From Paulownia fortunei (lineage: Eukaryota > Streptophyta > Magnoliopsida > Lamiales > Paulowniaceae), in NCBI GenBank assembly GCA_019321725.1, contig CM033107.1, positions 17,041,445 through 17,105,444 of the forward strand: a stretch of 64,000 bases of DNA, read 5' to 3'. Shown here one piece after another: positions 1 through 11,977 of this stretch. The notes under the pieces are model-generated. The model was not told the origin of the DNA and ran no database searches. It was given only the letters and a program-made list of their open reading frames with translations. Position 1 is the first letter of the stretch. Each line of letters opens with the position of its first letter. The position numbers were made by a program, and so were the translations under genes.

Positions 1-496
1 GACTTAAAGCTAGAAAGCTACATTTAGCTTTTAGTTCAATATAGATAACTTGAAATCTATGTTTAGATTTGTGCTCATCCTAAATAATTAGATGGTTAGC
101 TGGAAAAGGCTCCAAGTAAGAGAGAAATGCTGATTCCACCTTCGATGTTAAATACATTGCAACTTGCGATACTGTGAAAGAAACCATTTGGATGAGGAAC
201 TCCATCCAAGTTTTGTGTGTAAGTCAGACCGTTGTTGATCCCGATGTATTATGATAATAATGAGGCTATTGTACAAGCAAAGAAGACAAGGTGTTATCGA
301 AGATCTAAGAAAATATAAAAAGGCGATACTATATGATTCAATAAATTATTGATGGAGACAACGTCAAAGTGGAATGAGTTTCCTTGGCAGAAAATATGGT
401 AAACCCACTAGTTGAACAACTAAGACAATATGTGAAGGATATCTTAAGTAGGTGGCCTTAATAGAAGGACAATTATCTCTAGGATAAGTAGGAGAT
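1..496 (+). pseudogene. Decayed Ty1/copia RNase H end of pol
   Basis: This is the C-terminal tail of a copia polyprotein, readable only by shifting frames. Recognisable pieces are a SWK-like stretch near 110, a WMRN-like stretch near 195, a degenerate block around 255-330 that corresponds to the copia RNase H end (D-N-x-G-A-I ... H-x-R-S-K), and a remnant of the ADPLTKPL-type terminus near 400. The same block occurs, better preserved, at 31080-31320 just before another copy of the same LTR. The 5' part lies outside the window. RNase H would degrade the RNA template during reverse transcription, but this copy cannot be functional. Confidence 0.7.
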
Positions 497-800
497 TATT
501 AGAGTAGAGCTATGTGAGTCAATTGGTTTGGTCATCTTTATACTCTTGTAGAAATAATTTTTTTTCATATTTATATCAATTAATTGCAACCTTCACCTTA
601 AATTCACTATTATAAGGATTAGATGAAGTCCTTAAACCAAACATGGGCATGGTCGCACATATGCTGACGATCATGGAATATGTCTCTATGACTTTGCTTT
701 TAAATCGTTCCAAGTCATGAATCATTGAGGCATGACATCAATGATCCTGTTGATGAGGGTGGAACTTTCTAATTTCATAATCGAATTAAGCTACTAGAAA
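497..800 (+). repeat. 5' part of a long copia LTR (2.1-kb LTR family)
   Basis: The sequence starts TATTAGAGTAG (consensus TGTTAGAGTAG) and runs through the family hallmark 'tttatactcttgta' and 'ggatagatgaagtcc'-like blocks, which are shared with 18429, 28429 and 31328. It stops at the poly-T that ends the neighbouring LINE, so only about 300 of the usual 2.1 kb is present. Confidence 0.65.
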
Positions 801-999
801 TTTTTTTTATATGAACATTGCCTGTGTTTAGGCGGGGGGTTTGGCGGACCCTTACCTGTATATTATTCACATAAAAGTCAAAGAGTATTTACAATGAATA
901 TAAATGTACTCAAAATAAACAAGGAGTACTACTCTCTTACACATATAGCACATCAACATTTAAATTTAATAGAAGGAAAGCCTAATCTATCTAATTCCA

Positions 1000-1445
1000 A
1001 AAGTCCTACAAATCTGCCATGTAACTCATGAGGGAGAATGATCCCAGAATCCTTAGCATCACAACCAAAGTTTGCATACCAATCTGCTAATTGATTCCTT
1101 TCTCTAATAATATGCACCAATTGGGTTTCCATTTCCTTTAAAAGATTGCAAAGTCGAATCTTAAAGTGCTGACGTTTCTAATGGCAAGTCTGTTGTGACA
1201 TCAATAGATGAATGGCAGCCCGTGCATCTATCTCAATAACGACTTTCTTGAATCCTTGCCCTTTGTAAATTTTTAGTCCTTTGGCAATGGCAGCAAGTTC
1301 AGCATATATGCTCAAACTAATGGGAAAAAATTCATAAAAGGCAAGCTGAAATGCACCAGAACAATCTCGGATTACCCCTCCTTCCCTAGCAATTCCAAGA
1401 CTACCTCGTCAAGCACCATCCGTATTTAATTTGATCCATTCATTT
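1000..1445 (-). pseudogene. LINE C-terminal RNase H domain (nearly open)
   Basis: The minus-strand translation reads as a plant LINE RNase H of the RVT_3 type. It has a 'NTDGA' start near 1420, 'GGVIRDCSGAF' near 1375, 'AELAAIAKGL' near 1290, 'VVIEIDA' near 1240, and the closing 'HIIRERNQLADWYA' near 1080. The D-E-D catalytic positions are still visible. The domain lies between the RT and the 3' end, as is usual in plant L1 elements. It belongs to the same broken ORF2 as 2272-4026. Confidence 0.8.
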
Positions 1446-2271
1446 TATTCCACGTGATAGGAATTGGGTGAACAACCTTAGTACGTAGAAAATGATATTC
1501 CAATCGTAATGCTGTAGCATAATCCCCTTTCCAGTGCTCTCGTTTTAATAATTGACATTGGTATAATCTTGAAGTCGAACCCTAACATTTGCAAAATAAT
1601 AGTAGTTGGGTTGATCCTTTTATTCCTATGCTTTGATGCATTCCTCCCAAAAAAACCAAAGGATAAAAAGCAGTATCACATATTGAACATGACCCTAGTG
1701 ATATGTGGAGATGAATGAAACCAGCTGTGGAGCATAATGATAATGTCATTAGTATTAGGCAACTGAATGCCAAATATTGAAGTAAAGTTCTACCAATTAG
1801 TCCTCGCCACATTTCCTATTAGAAAATACCATTTACCAGGATGATAAATACAGCATGCCAGAAAGGTGGGATTGCTTTTGGAGGAATCATGGAAAGTTTC
1901 TATATCTCTACAACATTGGCATTTGGACAATATCTGAAAGCCTCTTTCAAATATTTTCTCATCAAGTGGCAGCTATTCGTGTAACAGCCGCTAAAGAAAA
2001 ACAAAAATAGTCGGATTAATTATGGAAATCCAAAGGTAATCAAGGATTCTTCTTCTAGTGCGAGCAACTCGAATAAGTGACCATACAGATGCCAGACTGA
2101 ATCGACCATGATGTGTTTCATTCCAAATAGGAGAATCTAATGTTACTTACAAACAGATTAGCTTCAATCTTACCAGCAATTGGAGCCAGGCAGCTTAGCT
2201 CTTAATTTACCAGAATTCTACTTTCTGTCCATGATGTAATACTAAACTAAATCAACTTGTCATTGACAATT

Positions 2272-4026
2272 CTATTGTAAGCTTGACATAGAGATATCCT
2301 CAATCCAATTATCTTTGGAAAAAGAGATTCTCCCCATACCCACCTGCCAGGATAAATGAGGCTCCACTTTATCTCTAATCCGAACTAATCTTTTCCAAAC
2401 AAGTGAGTCATTTGGCATAGCTCTAGCATCAGTTGGATGAAATCCACCATAATATTTGGCATCCATAAACTTCGACCAAAATGACCTTTGCTCCTTGAAT
2501 CTCCACCACAACTTAAAGGAGAAAGCTTGCACCAGGTCTGCCAATTTCTGTATGTTCAATCCGCCCCTCATCATAAGGTTGACAAATCATGTGCCTCTAT
2601 TTTACGTTGTGAACCAAACAAGAAGTGGGAAAATAGCCATTCCAAACCCCCAATGACCCCTTTAGTAGATTGCAAGACCTATAGCAAATACAAAGGCATA
2701 AACATAAGAATAGATATTATAAACATAAGTCGGCCATCGTGAGATAAAGATGCTACTTCCCGTCATCCTCCTAGATATCTTGTTGATAATATCATTGAAG
2801 ATAGCTTGTTTTCTCAGGCTTAAGTATAACAGAACTCCTAAATATATGATATGTAGAAGCTTCCATGAGAAACTCATCACCCACCGAAGAAAACAAATTC
2901 TAGCAAGAGGCGTTCTTTTGCCAACTATAAAAGAACTCTTGTATTATTTAATCATTTTGGTAATCCCAATTTCATTATTCCTAGCAAAGATTATGAGGCC
3001 ATCCGTAGAGACAAGATGCGAGATAAAGATTCCGGACCACCATATGCAAACCTCGAATATATGCGAAAAAAATCAACACTACGAGATAAATACTCCGGGG
3101 CCAATATAAAAGAGTTGGCGAATATAGGATCACCTTGTGTTAATCCATTTCTTGATTCAAAAAATCCCTGTAGTGCTTCGTTAACCAAAACTAAGGACCA
3201 ACAATATGTGATACAAGCTGAATAAATTTAACAAAAAACCCCATCTTCATAAGTACTGAATATAAGAATGATCATTGCAACCTATCGTAGGCCTTTACCA
3301 TATCAAGCTTGAAAACCACATTACCCTCTTTAATTTTTCTACAATGATTACGAATCATCTCTTGTGCAAAAAGAACATTTTCCTCATGCCTCTACTCGAT
3401 ACAAAACCTATCTGAGAAGGAAAAATGATGGTCGGAAGGAGATTAGCAAGCTGAGATACTATTATTTTTGACATGATTTTACTTGTTACATTGTATAGGC
3501 TGATCGACAGAAATCATGCCAACCCGATGGATTCTCAAGCTTCGAAATAAGAGTAAGTGTGGTTACCTCAAAACTCCACTGCACCATATTACCTCGGAAG
3601 AAATCCCCAACTGTGTCTACCATAGCTACTTGAACTATATCCTAAATTTTTTTAAAACAAGCAGCCGTAAAACCATCAGGCCCTGCAGCACTTTCTAAGT
3701 GATTTCCAAATACGACTTGTTCCACTTTTTCACATGAAGGAATAGTGGTCAAGAAGTCTGCCTCCTCCGCTCGAATCAATGATAAAATAAACTGTAGTTC
3801 ATCCACTTACATATTTATATATCCATTTGCCAAGAAGCTCTAAAAGTAAGCAGTAGTTGAGAGTTTAATCTATTTTGGAACATCAATAACAGCCCCATTC
3901 ATAGATATTTGATGAATAGCACCCCGTGTCTATCTTAACCAAATTATAGAAATATCATGTATTCCATTCATCCTCTAAGGTCCATTTAATTGACGCTTTC
4001 TGCTTCCAAAAATCTTCCTCTATTAC
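2272..4026 (-). pseudogene. LINE ORF2 reverse transcriptase and zf-RVT region (broken)
   Basis: In the minus strand, fragments in several frames spell the plant LINE reverse transcriptase. They include an EEDFWKQK-like segment at 4000-4026, 'FKLDMVKAYDR' near 3290-3330 (RT motif A with the catalytic D), a 'GLTQGDP' motif near 3130, and a degraded motif C near 2990. An uninterrupted segment at 2272-2574 matches the linker before the zf-RVT domain (LWWRFKEQ ... SLVWKRLVRIRD). The product would copy LINE RNA at a nicked target site. Stops and frameshifts make it inactive. Confidence 0.8.
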
Positions 4027-4452
4027 TGTTGCAATTAATGAGTTGAAAAAGAATCAAATTTGGAGTCACATCATGTTTAAATGTTACAGTTAATGTGCAG
4101 CAAATTTGGACTTAATGTATCATACTTTTGTTGAAAATATTTCATCCTATGTAATTGTAGGTTGTGTTATAGGTTGGGGTAGTTGTGTCTATCATTTCTA
4201 GCTTAATAATGCTTTTAGATTTCCAAAGACTTTTGTCTTTATTTTGTCAAAATATGCAGTATGTTCATGTATTTATTATGTTGTATGAATGAAAAAGAGG
4301 AGTGTGTCATTACAAAAATATCATATTTTGCTCTTCATTTCTCTCTCTGTTTTTCAGCTTAACACATTTTTAGTTTCTGAAAATTTGCTGCCATTATCCT
4401 CCATAATTAAGCCTTACTTTCAACATAACAAGCTTCCAAAAATAATCTAACA
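4027..4452 (+). repeat. 5' LTR of the copia element
   Basis: The LTR begins TGTTGCAATTAATGAG and ends ATCTAACA, giving the TG...CA ends expected of an LTR. It is preceded by the target duplication ATTAC and followed three bases later by the primer site. It is nearly identical to 11546-11972. Confidence 0.95.
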
Positions 4453-4455
4453 AAG

Positions 4456-4467
4456 TGGTATCAGAGC
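4456..4467 (+). promoter_or_regulatory. Primer-binding site, tRNA-iMet type
   Basis: The sequence TGGTATCAGAGC is complementary to the 3' end of plant initiator tRNA-Met, the usual primer for copia reverse transcription. It lies 3 bases after the 5' LTR. Confidence 0.95.
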
Positions 4468-4571
4468 CTAGTTATAAAGGCCAGGTTTTTTGAAGAAAAA
4501 AAATACAAGAAGAAGGTGGTGTAAAGAGAAAACAGTGTTGCTGTCAAAGTAAGTTGCAGCAGAAAAATATC

Positions 4572-5510
4572 ATGGCAAACTCAAGCAATTTGCAGTAGGT
4601 TACTCTTCCAATTTTTGGAGGAGAAAACTATGAATTTTGGTGTAAGAAAATGAAGACATTACTGGCCTCTTTAGACTTGTGGGAGCTTGTACAAGATGGC
4701 TATGAAGATGAGGAAGAAGGAGTAGATTTCATAGTAGTTCAAATAAAGGAGTTGAAAAAAACAAAACAAAGAGATGTTGCAACTTTGTCCAAAATCCAAC
4801 AAGCTGTTGCAGATTCAATCTTTCCAAAAATAATGGGAGCTGAAAAATCCAAAAAAGCATGGATATTCTTCAAAAAGAATTTGGTGGAGATGAGAAGGTA
4901 AGAGCTATCAAACTTCAAACTCTTAGAAGAGAGTTAGAAAATCTGAAAATGAAAGAGAAAGAAAATTTGAATGAGTTTCATTCAAAATTTGTAGAGTTAA
5001 CTAAACAAATGAAGACTTATGGTGAAGAACTCTCAAACCAAAGAATGGTTGAAAAAATTTTAATTTGTCTACTGGAGAGATTTAATCCTATTGTAGCTGT
5101 TATAGAGCAAACTAAGGATATTTATCAAATGAATGTTCATGAATTGATGGAGTATTAAAATCTTATGAAGAAAGACTGGTTAGACAATCTGAAAAATCGA
5201 TTGAAAATGCATTTCAATAAAAAATGAATGTGAATGTTAAGAGTCATGGAGAATCATCAAGTGGTAAACAAAATAGAGGACAACCATTTAGAGGTGGAAG
5301 ATTTGATAGAGGAAGAGGAAGAGGAAGAGCAAGAAACTTTAGAGAAAGAGAAAGAGGTTTCTATGATAGAAACCAAAAAAAAATGATAATGAGAAGAAAT
5401 GCACACATTGTGGGAAAACTAGTCATGAGTATAAGGATTGTTGGTTCAAAAGTAAACCTAAATGTCACAATTGTAATAAGTTTGGTCATGTCCAAAAAGA
5501 TTGTTATGTA
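4572..5510 (+). pseudogene. copia gag (capsid and zinc knuckles), broken
   Basis: The ATG at 4572 follows the leader and starts MANSSNLQ. A TAG stop comes at codon 9, then the gag continues as 'FGGENYEFWCKKMKTLL', typical of the copia gag N-terminus. A frameshift near 4860 moves to the frame of 4859-5158, which carries the UBN2-like segment (LETL-type 'LKMKEKENLNEFHSKF'). Another shift leads to an RGG-rich tail (5224-5380) and two CX2CX4HX4C zinc knuckles at about 5400-5505 (CTHCGKTSHEYKDC and CHNCNKFGHVQKDC), a tandem arrangement seen in some copia lineages. Gag would form the virus-like particle and bind RNA. Confidence 0.88.
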
Positions 5511-6192
5511 AACAATCCACCACAAAATCAGCAACAAGCTAACTTTTTGGAAGAGAAAGAATGTGGAGAAAATATGTTTTATGCTTGTCAAGCTGCCACC
5601 AAAAGAAAGAATGATATTTGGTATATTGATAGTGGTTGTAGTAACCATATGACAGGTGATAAATCAATTTTTTTGACCATAGATACCTATGTAAATTCTC
5701 AAGTGAAAATGGGGAATGGTGCTCTTATCATGGCACAAGGAAAATGAACAATTTGTGTTGAAACAAAGAGAGGAATTAAATACATTCGTGATGTGCTTTT
5801 TGTGCCAGAGTTGGAGCAAAATTTGTTGAGTGTTGGGAAGCTTGCAAAACATGGTTATGCAGTCCATTTTGAAGGAAATAATTGCATCATTCTTGACAAA
5901 AATGAACCAAAACAGATTTTGGCAAGAATTCAAATGGAAAAAAATCAAAGTTTTCCACTAACTTTTAATTATGCTGAAAATGTGGCAATGAAGGCTCAAG
6001 TGATGGATGATTCATGGTTATGGCATTGGAGACTTGGTCACTTGAATTTCTAAAGTCTTAAGCTACTTCAACACAAAAATATGGTGCATGGGCTCCCCAA
6101 AATTGAAGAAATGCAGCATGTTTATGAAGGATGTGTCCTTGGAAAGCATCATCGACAATCTTTTCCTAAAGGAGTTGCTTGGAAAGCAAAAC
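5511..6192 (+). pseudogene. copia protease and GAG-pre-integrase region (interrupted)
   Basis: The protease active site 'YIDSGCSNHMTGD' is at about 5622-5660, with the DSG catalytic triad intact. A stop follows near 5746, then the typical 'FVPELEQNLLSVGKL' and the GAG-pre-integrase 'WLWHWRLGHLNF' segment at about 6015-6052. A second stop is present at 6052. The reading frame reaches GVAWKAK at 6188 and is cut by a solo LTR; it resumes at 9093 with QPLELVHSD. The protease would mature the polyprotein. This copy is inactive. Confidence 0.88.
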
Positions 6193-9087
6193 TGTGATAC
6201 CCGAGCCACTTACTACTCACATGGCCAAATATGATTCATGCATTACATGTTAATTGCGTGCTATTTGCATTGATATGACGTCATATAATTTATTTTATTT
6301 TATACGGCGTTTTTAATCATTGAAAACTTAATTTTAAAGCTCTCGCACGGTATTGATTATCGAATCCCCTAACCTAAGTGGTTGATTTTGTATTGAGATA
6401 AGAAGAAATTGAGGTATCAATATAGTGAATAGTGCTAGGTTACACGTGGTAACCTTACGAGTTCGAAAGGTGTCACCAAAAAGTTTATAGAAAGTAAGTC
6501 GGTTCGATCATGAATTTTAATATTATATGTATATTTAAATCATACACTTGGGACAACTAGACATACAATATTATAATTTAAATGTTATATAACTAGGTTC
6601 ATAGGTTTGTAACACTATCGGTGCACAAACTTATCAATCGGGCAAGAACCGATGATTTTCGGGTGAAGAACCTAATGAACGGATATAGGAATTAGCTATG
6701 GGAATGAATGGTGATGAAGATAGGTTGAAACCAAATAGGAATATGTGAGACACACAAGATTAGGGCTGCAAGATAAGGGAGAAAATCAGATTATACCATT
6801 ACATGCCACCTCAAGCTTATGCCACCTCATGCTTAGACTTATCAAGCTAGCACCTCAACCTATTCTTCACTCTTAAGCTAACAGCCACGACTTGAACCTT
6901 ATTTTGAACCATTTCAGCTTCTAAATACATGGAAAAATATCTCTAAATAGGTCCTAAGTGATTCCAACCGAAAAAGGAGGCAAAACAAGCAAAGGGAAGG
7001 AGAAATAACCAAGTTCAAGTAGAAAACTGTGCAAGGTGAGCTTAACCTACGGGTTTGGCATGACTTTCAGATTTATTTTGAGGTTTATTGGATTATTAAG
7101 TTTTGAATATTATTTATAAATGTGTTAGGATGTTATTAGATAGGCTTTGATGCATAAAGAAAGGGTTTTTGGTTGGAAATATTTGATAGAAAACACTTGT
7201 GCTAGAAACTGTCACCTTACTGTATTCTTGTGTTTTAGGCTTCAAAAATGTATGGTATGTTGAATAAAACATGTAATTATCATCATATACATGTTTATAT
7301 ATGAGTTAAGAGTATTGGAATGAATTTTTATCGGTTAGAAATTGAAATAGAGAATGATATTGGAGAAACACTCAAACTGCCAAAGTAGCAAAATCTGTTT
7401 TGGTGTGCTGTGAAGGAGACTGAATTAGGGGATCTAAATCCATTAGTTTTGGCAAGAATATAACCTGGTTGTATCTGTGTATATGTTATATAAGTGTGGT
7501 AAAAATTTGGGAGAGATTGAATATACGTAAGGGTGCCAAAACCATTAAGGTCATGAAGTGCGTAAAACTGTCACGGTAGGAAAAATCTGTTTCACTATGC
7601 TGTGAAAGGAGCTGAACTTGGGAAGCTATATCCATGATTTTTAGCAATTCTATGACATGGTTACATTTATATACATGTTATCTAAGTGTGGTAAAAATTT
7701 GGGAGTGATTGGATATGTTTAGGGATGTCAAAATTATCATGCAACTAAATTGGACAGCAAGTAAATATGAAAATGTGAATCTGTCCCATTTGATAACTTA
7801 GCATATTTCAACCTAGACATGTTGCTATTGAGTGTTAACAATTAAGTACATGATATTAGAGTTATAATACTTCAATTATATGATGTTTACATGTATCTAA
7901 GATGAGAAATTAAGGTATTGGAGGGACTAGATTGGGTTCTAGTTTGTAAAACCTAGATAGCTTGGTGCTTAAGGTCTTAGTATGATATTTTATACTTTCA
8001 ACTTGTCAATTTGGGAATGGTGCTTGATGTTGGTAATATTACAGGCTATTTTACATCTAAGATTGGAGGATAACAATAAACAAATCTAGACTAAGCCACC
8101 AACCAAGTGAAAGGTAAGTAAAGATTCATTTGCAACTACAATGCATAGACATAGTAGATGTGTGAATTATATGTAATATCATAAATCATATGTGCATAGT
8201 AGAGGGCTCTCAATTGAGCATACATACATGGGCATTGTCATTGGCACGTGCATGCATCATATACGCACATTGTGATAAATCTTACATTGCACGGCATGAT
8301 TGTGAGAAAGGAAAATATTTTGCTGACCACTACTAGTGCACCGAAGCATGCATGGATTTACATGGTTTTATGCATGGATTTGTAGGTTCGCGTGCATGGA
8401 TTTGCATGCGTATGAGTATGCATGGATTTGCATGCTTATATGATTATTAGTCATTAGATTATGGCAGTGTATAGAGCTCTTTTCCGGTGCATGGGATAGT
8501 AGCGTTGGTCAGGGGCCCAAGAAAGAAATGATTTTGAGAGAAATATTTTGATGCATAAACTTGCATTGTGGGCATAGCATGTTGAGATGCATGACTTTAT
8601 ATTGTGGATTATTCTTTGACATGTATAATCATTACTTGCTGAGCGTTAGCTCATATAGTTTATGCATTATAGGTGAGTATGACGATACTTGAAGCATCTT
8701 TTATTGGCTGGGCGACGGTTGGCGCTCCTGTAGGTGTCTGAAAGAGTGTGTACATGGATGACGACCTGTTGGGCTATTTTGTTGGCTTGTTATATTTTGA
8801 GTCTGTTGTATTATATTTTTAGACTGGTATTATATTTCGCTTTTAAAACTTTACTGTGAATAAGTATGTAAATATTGGATCGTTGTGGGTGTTGTGCTTT
8901 TATATAAATACTGATATTGCTATATACATGATGTGTGAGAAAGTATTTTAAACAGGGTTGTGCATGTAAGAAGTGATTTATCTTTTCTTAAATTGTTACA
9001 AAAAAAATAAAATCCCATGCATGAACACAGGTTCTATCATGTCAAATTATACTAGATATCTAGTTGTGTAGTAATGGAGGTGTTACA
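6193..9087. mobile_element. Solo LTR of a 2.9-kb-LTR retrotransposon, TSD AAAAC
   Basis: The element has ends TGTGATACCC ... GGTGTTACA and a perfect 5-bp target duplication AAAAC at 6188-6192 and 9088-9092. It encodes no protein. Related sequences occur at 20528-23404 (inverted, TSD CCCCG), 34534-37376 and 37868-40043. Size, TG/CA ends and the 5-bp duplication fit a solo LTR left by recombination between the two LTRs of a full element. The TGTAACACC/GGTGTTACA end resembles many plant Ty3/gypsy chromovirus LTRs, but there is no internal region here to prove the family, and the sense strand is not determined. Confidence 0.88.
8343..8445 (+). repeat. Minisatellite of CATGCATGGATTTGCATG-type units
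   Basis: About five imperfect copies of a unit close to GCATGCATGGATTTGCATG lie inside the solo LTR. The same array, inverted, is in the sister solo LTR at 21131-21226. It is much reduced in the copy near 36750, so copy number varies between LTRs. Confidence 0.8.
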
Positions 9088-10030
9088 AAAACAACCTCTA
9101 GAGCTTGTACATTCAGATGTGTGGACCTATGTTTACACTTTCTCATGGACAAAACAAGTACTTTATCCTCTTTATTGATGATTTTACTCGTATGACATGG
9201 ATTTATTTCATGAAGCAAAAATCTGAAGTTTTTGGCATTTTTCGAAAGTTCAAAAACTCTTGTTGAAAATTAAAGTAGTTATTCCATTAAAGTTCTTAAA
9301 AGTGATAATGGAAAATAATACGCTTCTAATGAGTTCAACAAGTTTTGTGAAGAATAAGGCATTGAAAGACAGCTCACAATTGGATATAATCCACAACAAA
9401 ATGGAGTATCGGAGAGAAAAAATCAAACGGTGATGGAGATGGCAAAATCAATGTTGCATGCCAAAGAATTGCCTAGAAGTTTTTGGGTAGAGGCAGTTTA
9501 TACGACTGTTGATTTGTTAAATAGATGTCCAACCAAAGCCGTGAAGGATAAAACACCTCTTGAAGCATGGAGTGGTAGAAAACCTTCGGTGAAGCATTTC
9601 AGAAAATTTGGATCAGTTTGCTATGCTCAAATTCCAAAAGTGAAGAGGCAAAAACTGGATGAAACAAGTGAGAAATGCATTTTCGCTGGCTATAGCAGCA
9701 AGTCGAAGGGTTATCGTCTCTATAACTTGAAAAATAAAAGTATAATGAGCAGCAGGGATGTCATATTTGATGAGAATACATCTTGGAATTGGGAGACAAG
9801 TAAAATTGAGAAAGGAGCAGCCTTCTTTGATGAGAAAAATCAAATTTCAGCAAGGGAGCTTGAAGAAAATGAAGAATTTGCTCCAAATACTTCAGGGGCT
9901 GATTTTTCATCTTCTAATGACCCATGTTCAAGTTCAAGTACAAGTTCTACTCCACTGAAAATGAGAAGCCTAAGTGATATTTATGCAAGGTGCAATTTTT
10001 GTACAATTGAACCTAAAAATTTTGATGAAA
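9088..10030 (+). pseudogene. copia integrase (broken)
   Basis: After the solo LTR the frame resumes at '[10 protein letters not shown]' (first catalytic D of the DDE core). Frameshifts and stops at 9150-9420 cover '[19 protein letters not shown]' and a 'SDNGK' block (second D). From 9430 an open frame gives the integrase C-terminal half: 'LPRSFWVEAVYTTVDLLNRC', the 'EAWSGRKPSVKHFRKFG' motif, and 'CIFAGYSSKSKGYRLYN', which are standard copia integrase and linker motifs. A serine-rich linker follows at about 9900-9960 before the RT. Integrase would insert the cDNA. It is not functional here because of several breaks in the core. Confidence 0.88.
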
Positions 10031-11547
10031 CAATCAAGGAAGAAGTCTGGATAAAAGTAATGCAAGAAGAAATAAATGTCATTGAGAAGAACAGGACATG
10101 GGAGCTAGTTGAAAGACCGACCAACGAAGAAGTTGTGGGTGTGAAGTGGATTTATAAGGTGAAACTGAATGAGGATGGTTCTTTCCAAAGAAGCAAGGCA
10201 AGACTTGTAGCAAAAGGATACACACAACAACCCGGAATTGATTTTCAAGAGACTTTCGCTCCAGTTGCTCGACACAATCCGAATGCTCATTGAATTTGCA
10301 GCCCAACAAGGATGGTCATTGTATCAACTTGATGTAAAATCTGCCTTCTTGAATGGAGAATTGAAAGAAGAAATTTTTGTGGAACAACCACAAGGTTTTG
10401 TGATCAAAGGAGAAGAAGAAAAAGTCTACCGATTTAAGAAAGCTTTATATGGGCTGAAACAAGCTCCAAGAGCTTGGTATAGCCAAATTGATTCATACTT
10501 CAATCATCAAGGTTTCAAGAAGAGCAAAAGTGAACCAAACTTGTATGTGAAATCTCAAGGTAAGTTCACTCTCATTGTTGCTTTATATGTTGATGATTTA
10601 TTATTTTGTGGTGACAATGAGAACATGATATATGATTTTAAGAATGAGATGATGAAAAGATATGAAATGAATGATATGGGGATGCTCCATCATTTCTTGG
10701 GCATAGAGATTTATCAAGAAAGTGATGGTGTGTTTATTTCTCAAAGGACATATGATGAAAATATTTTGAAAAAGTTTGGTATGAGTGATTGTAATTCAAC
10801 TTCTATACCATTGGTTGTGAATGAAAAATTAAAGAAGGAAGATGGTGAGAAAAAAGTTGATGCTACTTTGTATAGAAGTTTGATTGGCAATTTATTGTAT
10901 CTCACCGCCATAAGGCCGGATATCATGTTTGACACAAGTTTGTTGTCAAGATTCATGAACAATCCTAGTCAAGCTCATTTTGGAGTTGGAAAAAGGGTGC
11001 TAAGGTACATCAGAGGTACAACTAACTTTGGTATCAAATATTGGAGAGGTTCCAAAGTGCAGTTAGAAGGTTATTGTGATAGTGATTGGGCAGGTTGCTT
11101 GGATGATATGAAGAGTACATCTGGTTATACTTTTTTTCTTGGTTCTAGTGTGTTTTCTTGGGCTTCAAAGAAGCAACAATCTATTGCTCAATCCTCTATA
11201 GAAGCTGAATATGTTTCAGCTGCAATGGCAACATCTCAAGTCATTTGGTTGAGAAGAATCCTTGAAGATGTTGGGAGGAAACAAGGTGCTGCAACAAAAT
11301 TATTTTGTGACAACAAAGCAGCAATTGCAATGGGAAAGAATCCAGTTTTTCACAGTTGAACAAGACACATATCTATCAAGTGTCATTTCACTCGGGAAGC
11401 CATTAAAGAAGGTGAAGTGCAGCTCACATTTTGCAAATCTGAAGATCAAGTTGCAGACATTCTTACCAAAGCTCTTCCTAAAGATAAATTTCTGAAATTG
11501 AGAGAACTTCTTGGAGTAATGGATCAGCACATTAAGGGGGAGAAATG
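10031..11547 (+). pseudogene. copia reverse transcriptase and RNase H, one frameshift
   Basis: The RT begins in the frame of the upstream ORF (ending 10293) with 'VWIKVMQEEINVIEKNRTWELV' and 'GVKWIYKVK'. A small frameshift near 10265, in 'FAPVAR', moves to the frame 10238-11359. This holds 'YQLDVKSAFLNGEL' (motif A), the 'YVDD' active site at 10586-10597, and 'YGLKQAPRAWY'. RNase H follows with 'YCDSDWAGC' near 11072, 'SSIEAEYVSA' near 11196 and 'FCDNKAAI' near 11305. A stop at 11357 breaks the last 60 codons, which end in the usual 'VADILTKAL' near 11455. This is the best preserved RT in the window. Confidence 0.92.
11534..11545 (+). promoter_or_regulatory. Polypurine tract of the copia element
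   Basis: AAGGGGGAGAAA lies directly before the 3' LTR, the expected position of the primer for plus-strand DNA synthesis. Confidence 0.9.
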
Positions 11548-11972
11548 TTGCAATTAATGAGCTGAAAAAGAAGCAAAATTGGAGTCACATCATGTTTAAA
11601 TGTTGCAGTTAATGTGCAGCAAATTTGGACTTAATGTATCATGCTTTTGTTGAAAATATTTCATCCAATGTAATTGTAGGTTGTGTTATAGGTTGAGCTA
11701 GTTGTGACTATCATTTCTAGCTTAATAATGCTTTTAGATTTCCAAAGACTTTTTGTCTTCATTTTGTCAAAATATGCAGCATGTTCATGTATTAATTATG
11801 TTGTATGAATGAAAAAGAGGAATGTGTCATTACAAAAATATCACATTTTGCTCTTCATTTCTCTCTCTGTTTTTCAGCTTAACACATTTTTAGTTTCTGA
11901 AAATTTGCTGCCATTATCCTCCATAATTAAGCCTTACTTTCAACATAACAAGCTTCCAAAAACAATCCAACA
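11546..11972 (+). repeat. 3' LTR of the copia element
   Basis: It begins TGTTGCAATTAATGAG and ends ATCCAACA, followed by the target duplication ATTAC (11973-11977). It is about 96% identical to 4027-4452 by eye. Confidence 0.95.
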
Positions 11973-11977
11973 ATTAC

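Larger units (their letters stand above)
801..4026 (-). mobile_element. LINE (L1-type non-LTR retrotransposon), 3' segment
   Basis: This is a minus-strand plant L1-type element. Its 3' end is marked by a T-run at 801-808 (poly-A on the minus strand). Just inside lies a C-rich terminal block whose layout (cagGTAgGGGTC ... GCCTAgGCACAG) is shared with the 3' end of the plus-strand LINE at 58450-58530. Reading right to left, the order is reverse transcriptase, zf-RVT region and RNase H. The copia element at 4027-11972 interrupts ORF2, and the upstream part resumes at 11978-12437. Joined across the ATTAC target duplication, the reading frame is continuous (E-E-D-F-W-K-Q-K motif), so the LINE is older than the copia. 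Confidence 0.85.
4027..11972 (+). mobile_element. Complete Ty1/copia LTR retrotransposon (with nested solo LTR)
   Basis: The element has two LTRs (426 and 427 bp), a tRNA-Met type primer site, gag, protease, integrase, reverse transcriptase, RNase H, a polypurine tract, and a perfect 5-bp target-site duplication ATTAC at 4022-4026 and 11973-11977. The LTRs differ by about 16 substitutions and one single-base indel by eye (about 96% identical), so this is a fairly recent insertion. It sits in the ORF2 of a minus-strand LINE. A 2895-bp solo LTR later inserted at 6193-9087. Without that insert the element is about 5.05 kb, normal for copia. Several stops and frameshifts show that it is no longer autonomous. 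Confidence 0.95.

Noticed and set aside
1582..1812. 76-codon minus-strand frame with hydrophobic stretches
   Set aside because: It lies within the decayed LINE between the zf-RVT and RNase H parts, with no conserved motif of its own; a membrane protein is not supported.
2456..3225. Several plus-strand frames of 60-120 codons
   Set aside because: They are antisense shadows of the minus-strand LINE reverse transcriptase.
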